A stretch of DNA of 11,178 nt from Spirochaetaceae bacterium (GTDB lineage Bacteria > Spirochaetota > Spirochaetia > Treponematales > Breznakiellaceae), in contig JAIRPU010000112.1 of NCBI GenBank assembly GCA_031256815.1, forward strand, positions 1-11,178. The letters are read 5' to 3'. Under the pieces are notes generated by a model. That model was not told where the DNA came from, did not search any database, and saw only the letters and a list, made by a program, of their open reading frames with translations. This document shows positions 1 to 7,734 of the stretch, piece after piece. Made by a program: the position numbers and the translations under genes. Position 1 is the first letter of the stretch. Every line of letters begins with the position of its first letter.

Positions 1-9
1 GGCGCACGT

Positions 10-38
10 CCGGCGAAACCGCCACGCGGTTTCGCCGG
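10..38. repeat. Perfect 13-bp stem hairpin, GGCGAAA family
   Basis: Bases 10-22 (CCGGCGAAACCGC) are the exact reverse complement of 26-38, with a three-base loop CAC. No T-run follows on either side, so it is not an ordinary intrinsic terminator. The arm carries GGCGAAA, as does the 17-bp hairpin at 10780-10816, and both have a three-base loop. The two appear to be members of one repeat family. Confidence 0.75.
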
Positions 39-186
39 CTACCGGTGGTGACCGCCCGCGGGCGGCCTGTTTCCCAAGCCCGCCTGCTTCGCGTAGCAAA
101 GCAGGCGGGGCAGCCGCAGGCTGCCGCAAACGCGCAAGCGATTGAAGCGGAATTTGCAAGCGAAGCGAAGCAAATTGTAGCGGAAA

Positions 187-285
187 GCGCGTTTTTTGCC
201 GGTGCCCACCGCCTGAGTCTGCGCCCGCCGCCGCAGGCGGGCGCGCTCCGCGTGCGCTTTTCGACAAGCTCCGGCAAAAATGCGC
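187..285. repeat. Large imperfect inverted repeat enclosing a small hairpin
   Basis: Bases 187-202 (GCGCGTTTTTTGCCGG) are nearly the reverse complement of 271-285 (CCGGCAAAAATGCGC). The inner 10 bp are perfect and the outer GCGC arms match after one mismatch and one indel. The 68 bases between them contain a perfect 9-bp stem (221-229/236-244). The nested form resembles a folded mobile palindrome or a structured RNA, but I recognise no known family. Confidence 0.6.
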
Positions 286-293
286 CCAAAAAT

Positions 294-333
294 ACTGCGC
301 AGTGTTCTATATTTTGCAGATTTATATCATAAT
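294..333 (+). promoter_or_regulatory. Putative promoter/operator of the OPT transporter
   Basis: The AT-rich stretch just before the transporter gene carries two -10-like hexamers, TATATT (308-313) and CATAAT (328-333), each one base off TATAAT. No convincing -35 accompanies either. A perfect 10-base palindrome, ACTGCGCAGT (294-303), lies immediately upstream and could be an operator. If CATAAT is used, transcription would begin almost at the ATG at 342. The gene also lacks a Shine-Dalgarno sequence, which fits a leaderless or near-leaderless message. This is a reading of short motifs only. Confidence 0.3.
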
Positions 334-341
334 AAAACAAT

Positions 342-1979
342 ATGAAAGAGATTTTTAAAGAACAGTTTACTTTTAGAGCTGTAATTATAGGGTGCGCAGG
401 ATGCGTAGTTCTTACCATGAGTTCCCTTTATGTGGCATTAAAACTGGGCGCATTGCCGTGGCCTATTGTCTTTACCGCTTTGGTTTCTATGTTTTTTCTA
501 AAACTCTTAAAACGCGGAAATACAGGCGAAATCAATGTAACCCATACAATAATGTCGGCAGGCGCAATGACCGCGGGAGCGCTTGCATTCACCATACCCG
601 GAATTTTTATTTTGAATCCGGCCGCTCATGTTAATATTTTGCCTCTGTTAATCGTAACATTGGGCGGCGTTGTTTTGGGACTTATATTCACGGCGCTTAT
701 ACGCGAATATTTTATCGAAATAAAACCACTGCCATATCCAATGGGGCAAGCCGCGGCAGACACGGTTATTGCAGGAGATGCAGGCGGACGAAAATCAAAA
801 ATCCTTTTTAGCTCCTGTGGTCTGGCCGGAATTTTTACATTTTTACGTGACGGTCTTGCGGTATTTTCCGGCAAAACGATTTTTCCCGCCGCGCTGCTAA
901 GCTCAAAAATGAGTGAATGGGGTTCAATTACAGGTATTTGGCTTTCGCCAATGTTGGTTTCGATAGGATATATTATAGGTCCGGTCTTTATTGGAATATG
1001 GTTTTTAGGCGCAATTTTAGGCGATTTTGGAATACTGGTTGCCTCTGTAAAACTGGATTTTTTTGATGGGGCAACAGCCCAAAAAATCAAATCGTCATTG
1101 GGTATAGGGCTGATGATTGGAACCGGCGTGGGAATTATCCTGCGCGGAATTTTACCGCAGCTTAAACGAATTAAGCTGCCGGTTTTTGAAAAAACAGTAC
1201 ACACAAAAAAAATAATTTCGCTGCGGCCGGCATCCCTGGCGCTTGTTCTTATTGCTGTTGCTTTTGTTTATATATGTGATATTGCTGTTATACCAAGTCT
1301 AATAATTATTGCGGGTACGGCACTTACAACAATTATCGCGGCGCAGCTTGTCGGGCAATCTGGAATAAATCCAATGGAGATATTTGGCATAGTTATAATG
1401 CTTGCCGTTAAAGCAATTTATCCCGCAGGAGAGGTTGCGGCATTTTTTACAGCCGCAATAATTGCAATAGCCACCGGTCTTACCGGAGACGTTATGAATG
1501 ACTTTAAAGCCGGCGCAATAATGAATACCAGCCCAAAAGCGCAATGGCTTGGCGAGTGCGTTGGCGGACTCCTCGGAGCTTTTGTCGCGCTTGGAATGTT
1601 TTTTATTGTGCTAAAAGCTTATGGAGCATCGGCGTTTGGGAATCATGAATTTTTTCCCGCGCCACAGGCCAGCGCGGTTGCAGCTATGGTTGGCGGTATT
1701 CCTCATGTTGAATCATTTTGGCTTGGCCTGATTCTGGGCGCGGTACTTTATACGGCAGGACTACCGGTAATGACTCTTGGTCTTGGTGTATATCTGCCAT
1801 TTTATCTTTCGGCAACGGCATTTTTAGGCGTAGTACTGCGTTTAGCCGCAGAAAAAATTGCGCCAAACTGGTCAAAAAAAGAAGATGGCATGATTATTGC
1901 CTCCGGTTGTCTTGGAGGAGAGGCCGTTGTTGGAGTTATTCTTGCGTTGATACAGGCTTTTCGCGGTATTTTTGCTTAA
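342..1979 (+). CDS. OPT family oligopeptide transporter
   Basis: This 545-residue polytopic inner-membrane protein belongs to the oligopeptide transporter (OPT) superfamily, which imports small peptides or metal chelates with protons. It opens with the family's N-terminal helix (FRAVIIGCAGCVVLTMSSLY, about residues 11-30, then VALKLGA). The hallmark loop LPYPMGQAAADTVIAGDAG (130-148) corresponds to the LPFPEGxAxAEVL motif of prokaryotic OPT proteins. By eye there are roughly 14 hydrophobic segments, and the length suits the bacterial branch. The ATG at 342 puts the first helix where expected, but no Shine-Dalgarno is visible before it. It is transcribed alone and converges on the carbamate kinase gene across a shared terminator. 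The substrate cannot be read from sequence; peptides are the default guess. Confidence 0.88.
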   Translation: MKEIFKEQFTFRAVIIGCAGCVVLTMSSLYVALKLGALPWPIVFTALVSMFFLKLLKRGNTGEINVTHTIMSAGAMTAGALAFTIPGIFILNPAAHVNILPLLIVTLGGVVLGLIFTALIREYFIEIKPLPYPMGQAAADTVIAGDAGGRKSKILFSSCGLAGIFTFLRDGLAVFSGKTIFPAALLSSKMSEWGSITGIWLSPMLVSIGYIIGPVFIGIWFLGAILGDFGILVASVKLDFFDGATAQKIKSSLGIGLMIGTGVGIILRGILPQLKRIKLPVFEKTVHTKKIISLRPASLALVLIAVAFVYICDIAVIPSLIIIAGTALTTIIAAQLVGQSGINPMEIFGIVIMLAVKAIYPAGEVAAFFTAAIIAIATGLTGDVMNDFKAGAIMNTSPKAQWLGECVGGLLGAFVALGMFFIVLKAYGASAFGNHEFFPAPQASAVAAMVGGIPHVESFWLGLILGAVLYTAGLPVMTLGLGVYLPFYLSATAFLGVVLRLAAEKIAPNWSKKEDGMIIASGCLGGEAVVGVILALIQAFRGIFA

Positions 1980-1990
1980 AATTCACATAA

Positions 1991-2034
1991 AAAAGATGAA
2001 TCTATTCCGGTTTTTGCAGAATAGATTCATTTTT
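1991..2034. terminator. Bidirectional intrinsic terminator
   Basis: A perfect 12-bp stem (1996-2007 ATGAATCTATTC with 2019-2030) closes an 11-base loop. A short T-run follows on the plus strand (2031-2034) and a run of six Ts follows on the minus strand (complement of the A-run before 1995). It lies 16 bases past the transporter stop and about 60 bases past the carbamate kinase stop, so it can end both convergent transcripts. Confidence 0.85.
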
Positions 2035-2071
2035 ATAAACAGATATTCAAACTAAACAAGAGAGCTTTCGC

Positions 2072-2099
2072 ATAGAAGACCGCTAATAGAAGGCCGCTA
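2072..2099. repeat. 14-bp tandem duplication over the arcC stop codon
   Basis: ATAGAAGACCGCTA (2072-2085) is followed directly by ATAGAAGGCCGCTA (2086-2099), differing at one base. The second copy contains the TAG stop codon of the carbamate kinase gene (2097-2099, minus strand). It looks like a small slippage duplication with no evident function. Confidence 0.7.
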
Positions 2100-3029
2100 T
2101 ACGATTCTTGTTCCGGTTTTCCCTTCTATGCCCTCTTTTGCCTTTTTAAGCTCTGTAATAAGAGCTGTTCGCGAAGGCGCGCTTTTTACAAACGAAATTG
2201 CCGCCTGTACTTTTGGAAGCATTGAACCTTTTGCAAACTGATTTTCTTTTATATAAGCTTCTGCTTCAGAAATTGAAAGAGTATCCAGCCATTTTTGGTC
2301 TGGTTTTCCAAAGTTAATTGCCACTTTTTCTACGGCAGTAAGAATGATAAGCGTATCTGCTTCAAGTTCGGCAGCAAGCCGCGCCGAAGCAAAGTCTTTG
2401 TCAATAACGGCGCTCATTCCGTGATACTGTCCATCCGCCTTTAACGCAACCGGTATGCCCCCGCCGCCAGCGGCAATAGGTATATGACCTGCGGCAAGCA
2501 TAGCTTTTACCGTCTCTGTTTCAAGAATACGGACAGGCAACGGTGAAGCTACAACACGCCGCCAGCCGCGCCCTGAATCTTCGGCAACCGCGACTCCTTT
2601 TTCTTTTAATTTAAGAGCCTCAGATTCGCTCATAAAACCGCCTACAGGCTTTGTTGGATTTTCAAAAGCTTTGTCGTTTGGGTCAACCTCAACCTGCGTA
2701 ATGATTGTTGCCACCGGTTTTTTTATGCAACGTGAATCAAGTTCTTTTCGCAGCGCATTTTGCAAATCATAACCAATATAACCCTGACTTAGAGCGACAC
2801 AAACACTCATAGGCAGAACCGGAAAATGCTGATCTGCCTTGGAGGCGGTTTCAAACGCCGTGTTTATCATGCCAACCTGCGGCCCGTTTCCATGCACAAT
2901 AACAACTTCATGCCCGCCCTGAATTAAATCTACAATAGCAGTTGCCGTTGTTCGTACCGCTACCATTTGCTCAGGAAGATTATCTCCTAACGCATTTCCG
3001 CCAAGTGCTATAACTATTCGTTTTTTCAT
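2097..3029 (-). CDS. arcC: Carbamate kinase
   Basis: Carbamate kinase is a cytosolic enzyme that transfers phosphate between carbamoyl phosphate and ADP, giving ATP, CO2 and ammonia. It is usually the last step of arginine deiminase, agmatine or purine-derived fermentation. The 310 residues carry the amino acid kinase signatures in order: ALGGNAL (8-14), VIVHGNGPQVG (43-53), AEDSGRGWRRVVASPLPVRI (149-168), AAGGGGIPV (186-194), VIDKDFASARLAA (208-220) and the C-terminal GTRIV. Length and motifs are typical and nothing is missing. The ATG at 3029 follows AAGGGGA at good spacing. It has its own promoter and stands alone: arcA and arcB are not in the window, so its carbamoyl-phosphate source lies elsewhere. 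The converging OPT transporter could feed amino acid catabolism, but no shared control is visible. Confidence 0.95.
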   Translation of the reverse strand: MKKRIVIALGGNALGDNLPEQMVAVRTTATAIVDLIQGGHEVVIVHGNGPQVGMINTAFETASKADQHFPVLPMSVCVALSQGYIGYDLQNALRKELDSRCIKKPVATIITQVEVDPNDKAFENPTKPVGGFMSESEALKLKEKGVAVAEDSGRGWRRVVASPLPVRILETETVKAMLAAGHIPIAAGGGGIPVALKADGQYHGMSAVIDKDFASARLAAELEADTLIILTAVEKVAINFGKPDQKWLDTLSISEAEAYIKENQFAKGSMLPKVQAAISFVKSAPSRTALITELKKAKEGIEGKTGTRIV

Positions 3030-3068
3030 AACTATCCCCTTTGCCTTAAGGCTACTAAAATATATTTC

Positions 3069-3097
3069 ATTGTAACACTAAGAAAAAGTAACGTCTA
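3069..3097 (-). promoter_or_regulatory. Extended -10 promoter of arcC
   Basis: Read on the minus strand there is a -35-like TAGACG (3092-3097, 4 of 6 matches to TTGACA), a 17-base spacer, and TACAAT (3069-3074, 5 of 6 matches to TATAAT) preceded by TG, giving an extended -10. It lies in the 97-base gap between the lytic transglycosylase stop and the arcC start, so arcC is probably transcribed independently of the upstream gene string. Confidence 0.6.
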
Positions 3098-3126
3098 CTG
3101 TTATAAAACAGGGGATTCGTCTTTAT

Positions 3127-4500
3127 TTATGGCACAAAAAGTTTTTTCCCTATGCCAAGTACGCTTTTAAGACCAATGTTGTTTACCCGGGCAAGGTCTT
3201 CAATATTAACAGAAAATTGTTTGGCAATAGACCATAGCGTATCGCCTTTTACAACTGTATAAGTTCCAGTCCATGCTTCCGGACTTTTTTGCCTTGTATT
3301 ACCGGCAGCTTTTGGGGGACTTTTGTTTTGTGCCGGCTGGATAGTTGAAGGCGCGCCCTTAAACATTGGAATAGAAATTTGCGTTCCCGGCTTAAGCGCC
3401 TCGGCGCGTATCGACGTATTTTCATCAAGAATTTGCTTAACACTAACTCCATATTGCTTTGATATGGCGTAAAGAGTATCTCCATTTTTTATTGTATGGA
3501 TATGATGTTTTAAAAGCTGAATTTCGTTGTTATCAAGAACCGCTTGTACGGCAGGGGCATCTTCTGCTCTTACTTTAAGAAAATACTCTGTTGGCGGAGT
3601 TACAAGGGTAAATAATTCACGATTCGCATCGCGCAGTCTGTAGGTTTCAATTCCTGAATTTTCGGCAAGCAGCGCAATATTTACCTGCTTTTGGACGGCA
3701 ATGCGCGTCCATTCAAAACGTTCCTGCGGACGGCAAATATCCAGACCAAACTTACGCGGATTGGAAATAATGTAATAAACCGCAAGCAATTTTGGAACAT
3801 AATTAATGCTTTCTGTTTTTAGCTTTTTTGTTTCGGCAAAATACCAGTAATCATTGCTTCCGGTTTCTTTTATTATGCGGTTTATTGCGCCGCCGCCGGC
3901 ATTATAAGCCGCAAGCGCGATCGGCCAGTTGCCAAATTGTTTGTAATGCGCCTGCAATTTAGAAAGAGCGCTGTTGGTTGCTATCCAAAAATCAAGCCTT
4001 TCATCATGCCAATCGTCAAGTTTCATGTATGGCGACATACTGTTCCGCATAAACTGCCAAAGGCCAAGCGCACCGGAACGGCTTCGCGCAGTAACTGTAA
4101 AACCGCTTTCTATAACCGGCAAATACACAAGTTCCGGAGGAAGTTCCCTGCGTTCAACCTCGGCGCGGACAAAATCCAGATACGGCTCGCTGTTTCTTAA
4201 CACAGAGGCAAGCCAAATTAAATGCGCCCTGGTTGAATAACGCGCAATCCAGTTTTGCGTTAAAGGATGGTCGAATCCCTGTATTGAGGGAAGAGTTTCG
4301 CTAAAATCACGCGATTCACGCTCATTTTTGAGACGCGCAGGCAGCTGTACCGGAATTGAACGAAGAGGCCTTTCAATCCCGCTGTTTTTTTTAGGCGTCT
4401 CCGGCTCCTGCAAATTATGTTCTGCCGGAAGAGTTTGTTCAGTAGCTGTTATCTGTACAAACGCAAATATAAACAAGGTAATACAAAAAAAAATTTTCAT
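3127..4500 (-). CDS. Membrane-bound/periplasmic lytic transglycosylase with two LysM domains (MltD-like)
   Basis: This predicted exported enzyme cleaves peptidoglycan glycan strands to 1,6-anhydro products. Its 457 residues start with a signal peptide (MKIFFCITLFIFAFVQITAT, 1-20; no lipobox cysteine). An SLT domain follows at about 118-250, with the catalytic glutamate in ESGF (Glu131), then GALGLWQF (143-150) and the AYNAGGG motif (198-204). Two C-terminal LysM domains bind peptidoglycan: 334-378 (HTIKNGDTLYAISKQYGVSV) and 413-456 (YTVVKGDTLWSIAKQFSVNI). This is the MltD architecture. A good purine-rich AAAGGA precedes the ATG at 4500. It is the last gene of the minus-strand string, 16 bases after the DUF115 gene. 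Possible jobs are wall remodelling in growth or opening the wall for periplasmic flagella; the sequence does not decide. I see no T-rich terminator after it. Confidence 0.92.
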   Translation of the reverse strand: MKIFFCITLFIFAFVQITATEQTLPAEHNLQEPETPKKNSGIERPLRSIPVQLPARLKNERESRDFSETLPSIQGFDHPLTQNWIARYSTRAHLIWLASVLRNSEPYLDFVRAEVERRELPPELVYLPVIESGFTVTARSRSGALGLWQFMRNSMSPYMKLDDWHDERLDFWIATNSALSKLQAHYKQFGNWPIALAAYNAGGGAINRIIKETGSNDYWYFAETKKLKTESINYVPKLLAVYYIISNPRKFGLDICRPQERFEWTRIAVQKQVNIALLAENSGIETYRLRDANRELFTLVTPPTEYFLKVRAEDAPAVQAVLDNNEIQLLKHHIHTIKNGDTLYAISKQYGVSVKQILDENTSIRAEALKPGTQISIPMFKGAPSTIQPAQNKSPPKAAGNTRQKSPEAWTGTYTVVKGDTLWSIAKQFSVNIEDLARVNNIGLKSVLGIGKKLFVP

Positions 4501-4516
4501 AATTCTTTCCTTTTAA

Positions 4517-6190
4517 TTATCGGCTGGTCCGTTCAATTTCGGCTATGCAGAAAGATTTAATACGCTCTACAAGAATATTTGCAGAGTTTATTTTTTCGCG
4601 CTGTTTTAACGCCGCCGCAACGGGAATCAGCGTAGTCCAAACCAAACGTTCGTCCTGACCAAGCATAAAAATATATTCTGAAACACTGCCTTTTAGCAAA
4701 GGCAGTGAAGCTATTTTAGCTTTATAATCACACAAAAATGAAGCGGCGCTGGTTCGTGTTTTGCCGCCAAAAAACACTTTTGTTACATTGTTAAGCGAAA
4801 TTGTTTTTGGTTTTAAAGGTATATTAACCGGCGCGCCCTGCCCTGCAATATGAATAATCTGCGCTTCCGATTTACACGCCTGTTCTTCTATTTTTTCACG
4901 ATAAGATGCAAGCGAATTTGTTTCGTAGTAATAGCTGTTTTTTGTTATTGTTTTTTTCAAAGTAGAATTTTTAAACAAAAAATCTGCTGCCTGCGAAACT
5001 GACGGATTAAAACGAGTCGCCCTTTTTTGTAAATACGGATAAAAATACGCGCCTTTTGTATATGTAATTCCTTCCGGATACGCAAAATCCGCGCCATAAA
5101 GCTCGATTTTTTTTGCCCCCAGTTTTTCGGCAAGTGAAACTGCCGCATAACTTACGTTACCGCCGGAAGTGTCAATCGAAATTAAATCCTTAAAAACAAG
5201 GCTAATATATCTGCTAAGCGGGTGGCCGCTGGAAAAGAAAAAACTTTTTTCGCTTGCTTCCGTCAAAAGCGGCGGACTTGCAAGATCAAGAAACAAAGGT
5301 ATTTTGCTAAGCCGGTTAAATCCGTTGTACATAAAATGCAGATAACTTATGTGCTGGCAATCTATTGAAATAACCGCATTCGGTTTTATGCCTGCGGCAA
5401 TAAGCGAACCAAGCGCTGTATCAGTTGCTATAATAAACAATTCATTTTGTTTTTTTTGTAAAAGTTCAAGCTGAATATCAAGCGATGGCCCCGCCGCGCA
5501 AATTGCCGCGTTTCGTACAGGCGGAATAAAACCCTGCTGCGCTTCGGCAGATGTAATATTTCGCACAATATTGGAAAACCAGCGCAGCCCAAAATACGCC
5601 TGTACCGAATAATCCTGTGATACACGGTTTATGGCGCTTCTTACAGCGTCCGCCGCAGGCAAAAAATGTTCTTCATCAAAATCGCACCTTGCGCGCAGGG
5701 GTATTACACGTATTCCGTTATGTAAACAAGGCATATAATTTTCCAGTATATACGAAACAATATCATTGTATTTTGCATCTACAAGCAGCGAAAAACGCGG
5801 GTCGCTAAACAATTCAATATATTCTTTTGAACACAAAAGTTCCGCAATACCGTCAATATCATAATCTATAACAAGTAATTTTTCTACGTTATTTTTTTTT
5901 AATGCGGCCTGCGCCACAAAACCGGCGCCCAGTCCAAAAAGAATTATATATCCTTCGCTGCATATAGACGCGGTAATTTTTTCTGCTTCGCGTTCCGGCG
6001 ATATAAGCGAATGTAATGTATGCGCTGTGCCGTTTGCGTCAACCCAGGCGGGAATTAAAGCGCCGTCTTTGCCTTCAATAAAGCGATACCGTTCAAGTGT
6101 TGTTAAGGCGCTGGAAAGTTTTGAACAAAGCATATTATTGTGCGCGGAAAGCGCCAGGAGGTTCCTGTCAAAATAATAATGTTTTTCCAT
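4517..6190 (-). CDS. DUF115 / Maf-like (motility accessory factor) family protein
   Basis: This 557-residue protein is predicted cytosolic, with no signal peptide or clear membrane segment. A Rossmann-like stretch near the N-terminus reads IILFGLGAGFVAQAAL (82-97), followed by LLVIDYD (105-111). The central DUF115 (MAF_flag10) core has CAAGPSLD (231-238), IATDTALGSLIAAGIKPNAV (254-273), SIDCQ (275-279) and the TSGGNVSYAA...GADFAYPEG segment (341-374). Family members include Campylobacter, Helicobacter and Aeromonas Maf proteins, needed for flagellin glycosylation with nonulosonic acids, and the archaeal pterin enzyme MptE. Treponemes do glycosylate their flagellins, so a role in protein glycosylation is a reasonable inference, but the substrate is unknown. 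The ATG at 6190 has only a weak GGA-type ribosome site. It lies 18 bases after the exported protein and 16 before the transglycosylase, suggesting co-transcription. Confidence 0.8.
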   Translation of the reverse strand: MEKHYYFDRNLLALSAHNNMLCSKLSSALTTLERYRFIEGKDGALIPAWVDANGTAHTLHSLISPEREAEKITASICSEGYIILFGLGAGFVAQAALKKNNVEKLLVIDYDIDGIAELLCSKEYIELFSDPRFSLLVDAKYNDIVSYILENYMPCLHNGIRVIPLRARCDFDEEHFLPAADAVRSAINRVSQDYSVQAYFGLRWFSNIVRNITSAEAQQGFIPPVRNAAICAAGPSLDIQLELLQKKQNELFIIATDTALGSLIAAGIKPNAVISIDCQHISYLHFMYNGFNRLSKIPLFLDLASPPLLTEASEKSFFFSSGHPLSRYISLVFKDLISIDTSGGNVSYAAVSLAEKLGAKKIELYGADFAYPEGITYTKGAYFYPYLQKRATRFNPSVSQAADFLFKNSTLKKTITKNSYYYETNSLASYREKIEEQACKSEAQIIHIAGQGAPVNIPLKPKTISLNNVTKVFFGGKTRTSAASFLCDYKAKIASLPLLKGSVSEYIFMLGQDERLVWTTLIPVAAALKQREKINSANILVERIKSFCIAEIERTSR

Positions 6191-6208
6191 TTTAATTATC
6201 CAAAAGCG

Positions 6209-7006
6209 CTATTTGGAATAAATTGCATTTGCTTTGGCAATAAACCATTTAAGCACTGCCTCTGAACGGCTTGAAAAAGACTGATTAATACGGCTCTTTA
6301 TTCCAGGGAACATTGTTGCATCCGCCATAGATACCATATAAAGCAAAAGATAATTTTCTATATCTATAACAGTAATTATTGTGCGAAGCTTCTTTTCGCC
6401 AAGAACCGGCAAAACACCGTAGCGCATTGGCGTTAAGTTAGTTTGACTAAAAATTATTGCATCTTCATAATTTTTATATTCATATTGATACAGATTTTCA
6501 CCAAAAGTTAAATCTTCCTGTTTGGCATAAATTAAAAATGAATATGGCAGCTTCGATTCTGTAAACACAGGGTCGCGCACCGGATTTTGAGATTCAAGCG
6601 AATCTATAACAGTTGAAGTTTTATAGAACAGGCGGGTTTGGTTTCTGCTTGGTGAATAATATCGAATTCCTGCAAGCGTGCTAAGCGAAAGCGCCGCGTT
6701 AAACAACGCTGTTTTTTCTTTTGCGTCCCAGCGGCCCGCCGCCGCCTTGCTTTTTGGACAGAATGCCAAACCTTCAACTATAACGCCCGGCGAAAGTTCC
6801 TTTCTTGTCTGCGATACAATCTGCAATAAAGCTTTATGGTCAGGCATAAGCGAGAGAGGCGCATCCGGTTTAAAATTTGCTTCCGAAAGAAAACCTGTGT
6901 TTAAAAGCTTAATTCGGATTTCGGAAGATAAAAGCCCTTCAAATTGAGCTTTTATTCCCTGCGGATATATTAAAACGAATGCTATAAAAATAAAAATGCG
7001 GTTCAT
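6209..7006 (-). CDS. Exported protein of unknown function
   Basis: I do not recognise a characterised family with confidence; it resembles uncharacterised exported treponemal proteins (perhaps DUF6675, recalled and unchecked). The 265 residues start with a plausible signal peptide (MNRIFIFIAFVLIYPQGIKA, 1-20, then QFEG), with no lipobox cysteine, so a soluble periplasmic or outer-membrane-associated product is likely. The rest is mixed alpha/beta-like and ends in a basic C-terminus (AKANAIYSK). No catalytic motif is visible. The ATG at 7006 lies one base after the jag stop codon (TAA-T-ATG), with an AGG inside the jag 3' end as ribosome site, so translation is probably coupled to jag. Neighbours concern membrane insertion and the cell wall, which points to an envelope role only by association. 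Confidence 0.75.
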   Translation of the reverse strand: MNRIFIFIAFVLIYPQGIKAQFEGLLSSEIRIKLLNTGFLSEANFKPDAPLSLMPDHKALLQIVSQTRKELSPGVIVEGLAFCPKSKAAAGRWDAKEKTALFNAALSLSTLAGIRYYSPSRNQTRLFYKTSTVIDSLESQNPVRDPVFTESKLPYSFLIYAKQEDLTFGENLYQYEYKNYEDAIIFSQTNLTPMRYGVLPVLGEKKLRTIITVIDIENYLLLYMVSMADATMFPGIKSRINQSFSSRSEAVLKWFIAKANAIYSK

Positions 7007-7007
7007 A

Positions 7008-7712
7008 TTACCTGCGGTGTTTGTATATTACCCTTATTTGTTTGTATGTGCCGTCACCTTCGCTCTTTGTTTCCAAATCAGATTCCTTATCAAGCGTTGT
7101 GTGTATAAGACGCCTGTCGGACGGATTCATTGGTTCCATCAAATATGAACGCCGCTGAGAGCGCACACGCCCGGCAACAGACCACGCAAGCCGCACAAGT
7201 TTTTCTTCGTGATGTTTTCTGTATTGTTCACAGTCAATCATAACTCGAACTTCAGTATGCTTTATTTGCTTTGCGTATAATGTTGCAATAAGCTGTAAGG
7301 CATCAAGGGTACGCCCTTTTCGTCCAATAATAATTGCTGAATCTGCACTTTGAATTTCAAGCACTATTTTTCTGCGTTCATTGTTTTGTATAATTACATT
7401 TCCCGGAGTGCCCATTTTTTCCAGAACATTGCGCATAAACTCAACCAATTTTTTTTCAAACTCACTGTTTGTAACCCCTTCTGATTCAGTTTCAGTTCCG
7501 GCAGAAACGGTATTTCGTTCCCGCGGCCGCGTTTGATTGCTTTTGGGGGCTTCATCAGTATGCAGCCGAATTTTCACATAGCCTTTTTTAAAAATACCTC
7601 CGCGCTGTGCTTCCAAAATCTCGACATCAAAATTGTCCCGCTCAAGTCCAAGCTCAAGCATTGCTTTTTCAATAGCTTCTTTTTCTGTTCTTCCTTCAAA
7701 ATCATGCGTCAT
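7008..7712 (-). CDS. jag: Jag/KhpB (EloR) RNA-binding protein
   Basis: Jag (SpoIIIJ-associated protein, also KhpB or EloR) is a cytosolic RNA-binding protein that affects cell elongation and division in other bacteria. Its 234 residues have three parts. The Jag_N domain (about 1-50) reads FEGRTEKEAIEKAMLELGL and ends in a GGIFKKGYVKIRL strand. A hydrophilic linker follows (about 52-85). The KH domain has its GxxG loop as IIGRKGRTLDALQ (128-140), and the R3H domain has the RRLIH signature (200-204). I chose the ATG at 7712: AGGAGG lies 8 bases upstream, and this start gives the standard Jag_N length. A longer reading from TTG at 7736 would place that Shine-Dalgarno inside codons. It follows yidC, its usual partner, after an 82-base gap that holds a stem-loop. 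Confidence 0.93.
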   Translation of the reverse strand: MTHDFEGRTEKEAIEKAMLELGLERDNFDVEILEAQRGGIFKKGYVKIRLHTDEAPKSNQTRPRERNTVSAGTETESEGVTNSEFEKKLVEFMRNVLEKMGTPGNVIIQNNERRKIVLEIQSADSAIIIGRKGRTLDALQLIATLYAKQIKHTEVRVMIDCEQYRKHHEEKLVRLAWSVAGRVRSQRRSYLMEPMNPSDRRLIHTTLDKESDLETKSEGDGTYKQIRVIYKHRR

Positions 7713-7720
7713 TTTAACCG

Positions 7721-7726
7721 CCTCCT
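7721..7726 (-). promoter_or_regulatory. Perfect Shine-Dalgarno deciding the jag start
   Basis: On the minus strand this is AGGAGG, separated by 8 bases from the ATG at 7712. It is the strongest ribosome binding site in the window and supports the shorter Jag over the TTG start at 7736. Confidence 0.88.
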
Positions 7727-7734
7727 GTAAAGTC

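Larger units (their letters stand above)
1..290. repeat. GC-rich hairpin-dense intergenic region
   Basis: This stretch is far richer in G and C than the adjoining genes and is built from inverted repeats. Those visible are a 13-bp perfect stem (10-22/26-38, loop CAC), an 11-bp stem (79-89/99-109), a 6-bp stem (110-115/119-124), paired arms 128-135/187-194 and 151-157/170-176, and a 9-bp stem (221-229/236-244). A long open frame runs through 45-332, but its protein is low-complexity, matches no domain I know and has no ribosome binding site, so I do not call a gene. The 13-mer CCGCAGGCGGGCG at 231-243 also occurs twice near the right end of the window (10585 and 10663), so both ends share repeat vocabulary. 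A nested palindromic intergenic repeat is the best reading; its role is unknown. Confidence 0.7.

Noticed and set aside
45..332. 95-codon plus-strand open frame in the left flank
   Set aside because: It translates hairpin repeats in GC-rich sequence, has no ribosome site, and gives a low-complexity Arg/Ala/Gln product with no recognisable domain.
626..1204. 192-codon minus-strand frame inside the transporter gene
   Set aside because: It is antisense to clear OPT-family coding sequence and shows no domain; a shadow frame.
3098..3111. 5-bp hairpin CTGTT/AACAG after the transglycosylase gene
   Set aside because: The stem is short, AT-rich and lacks a T-run, so I do not call it a terminator.
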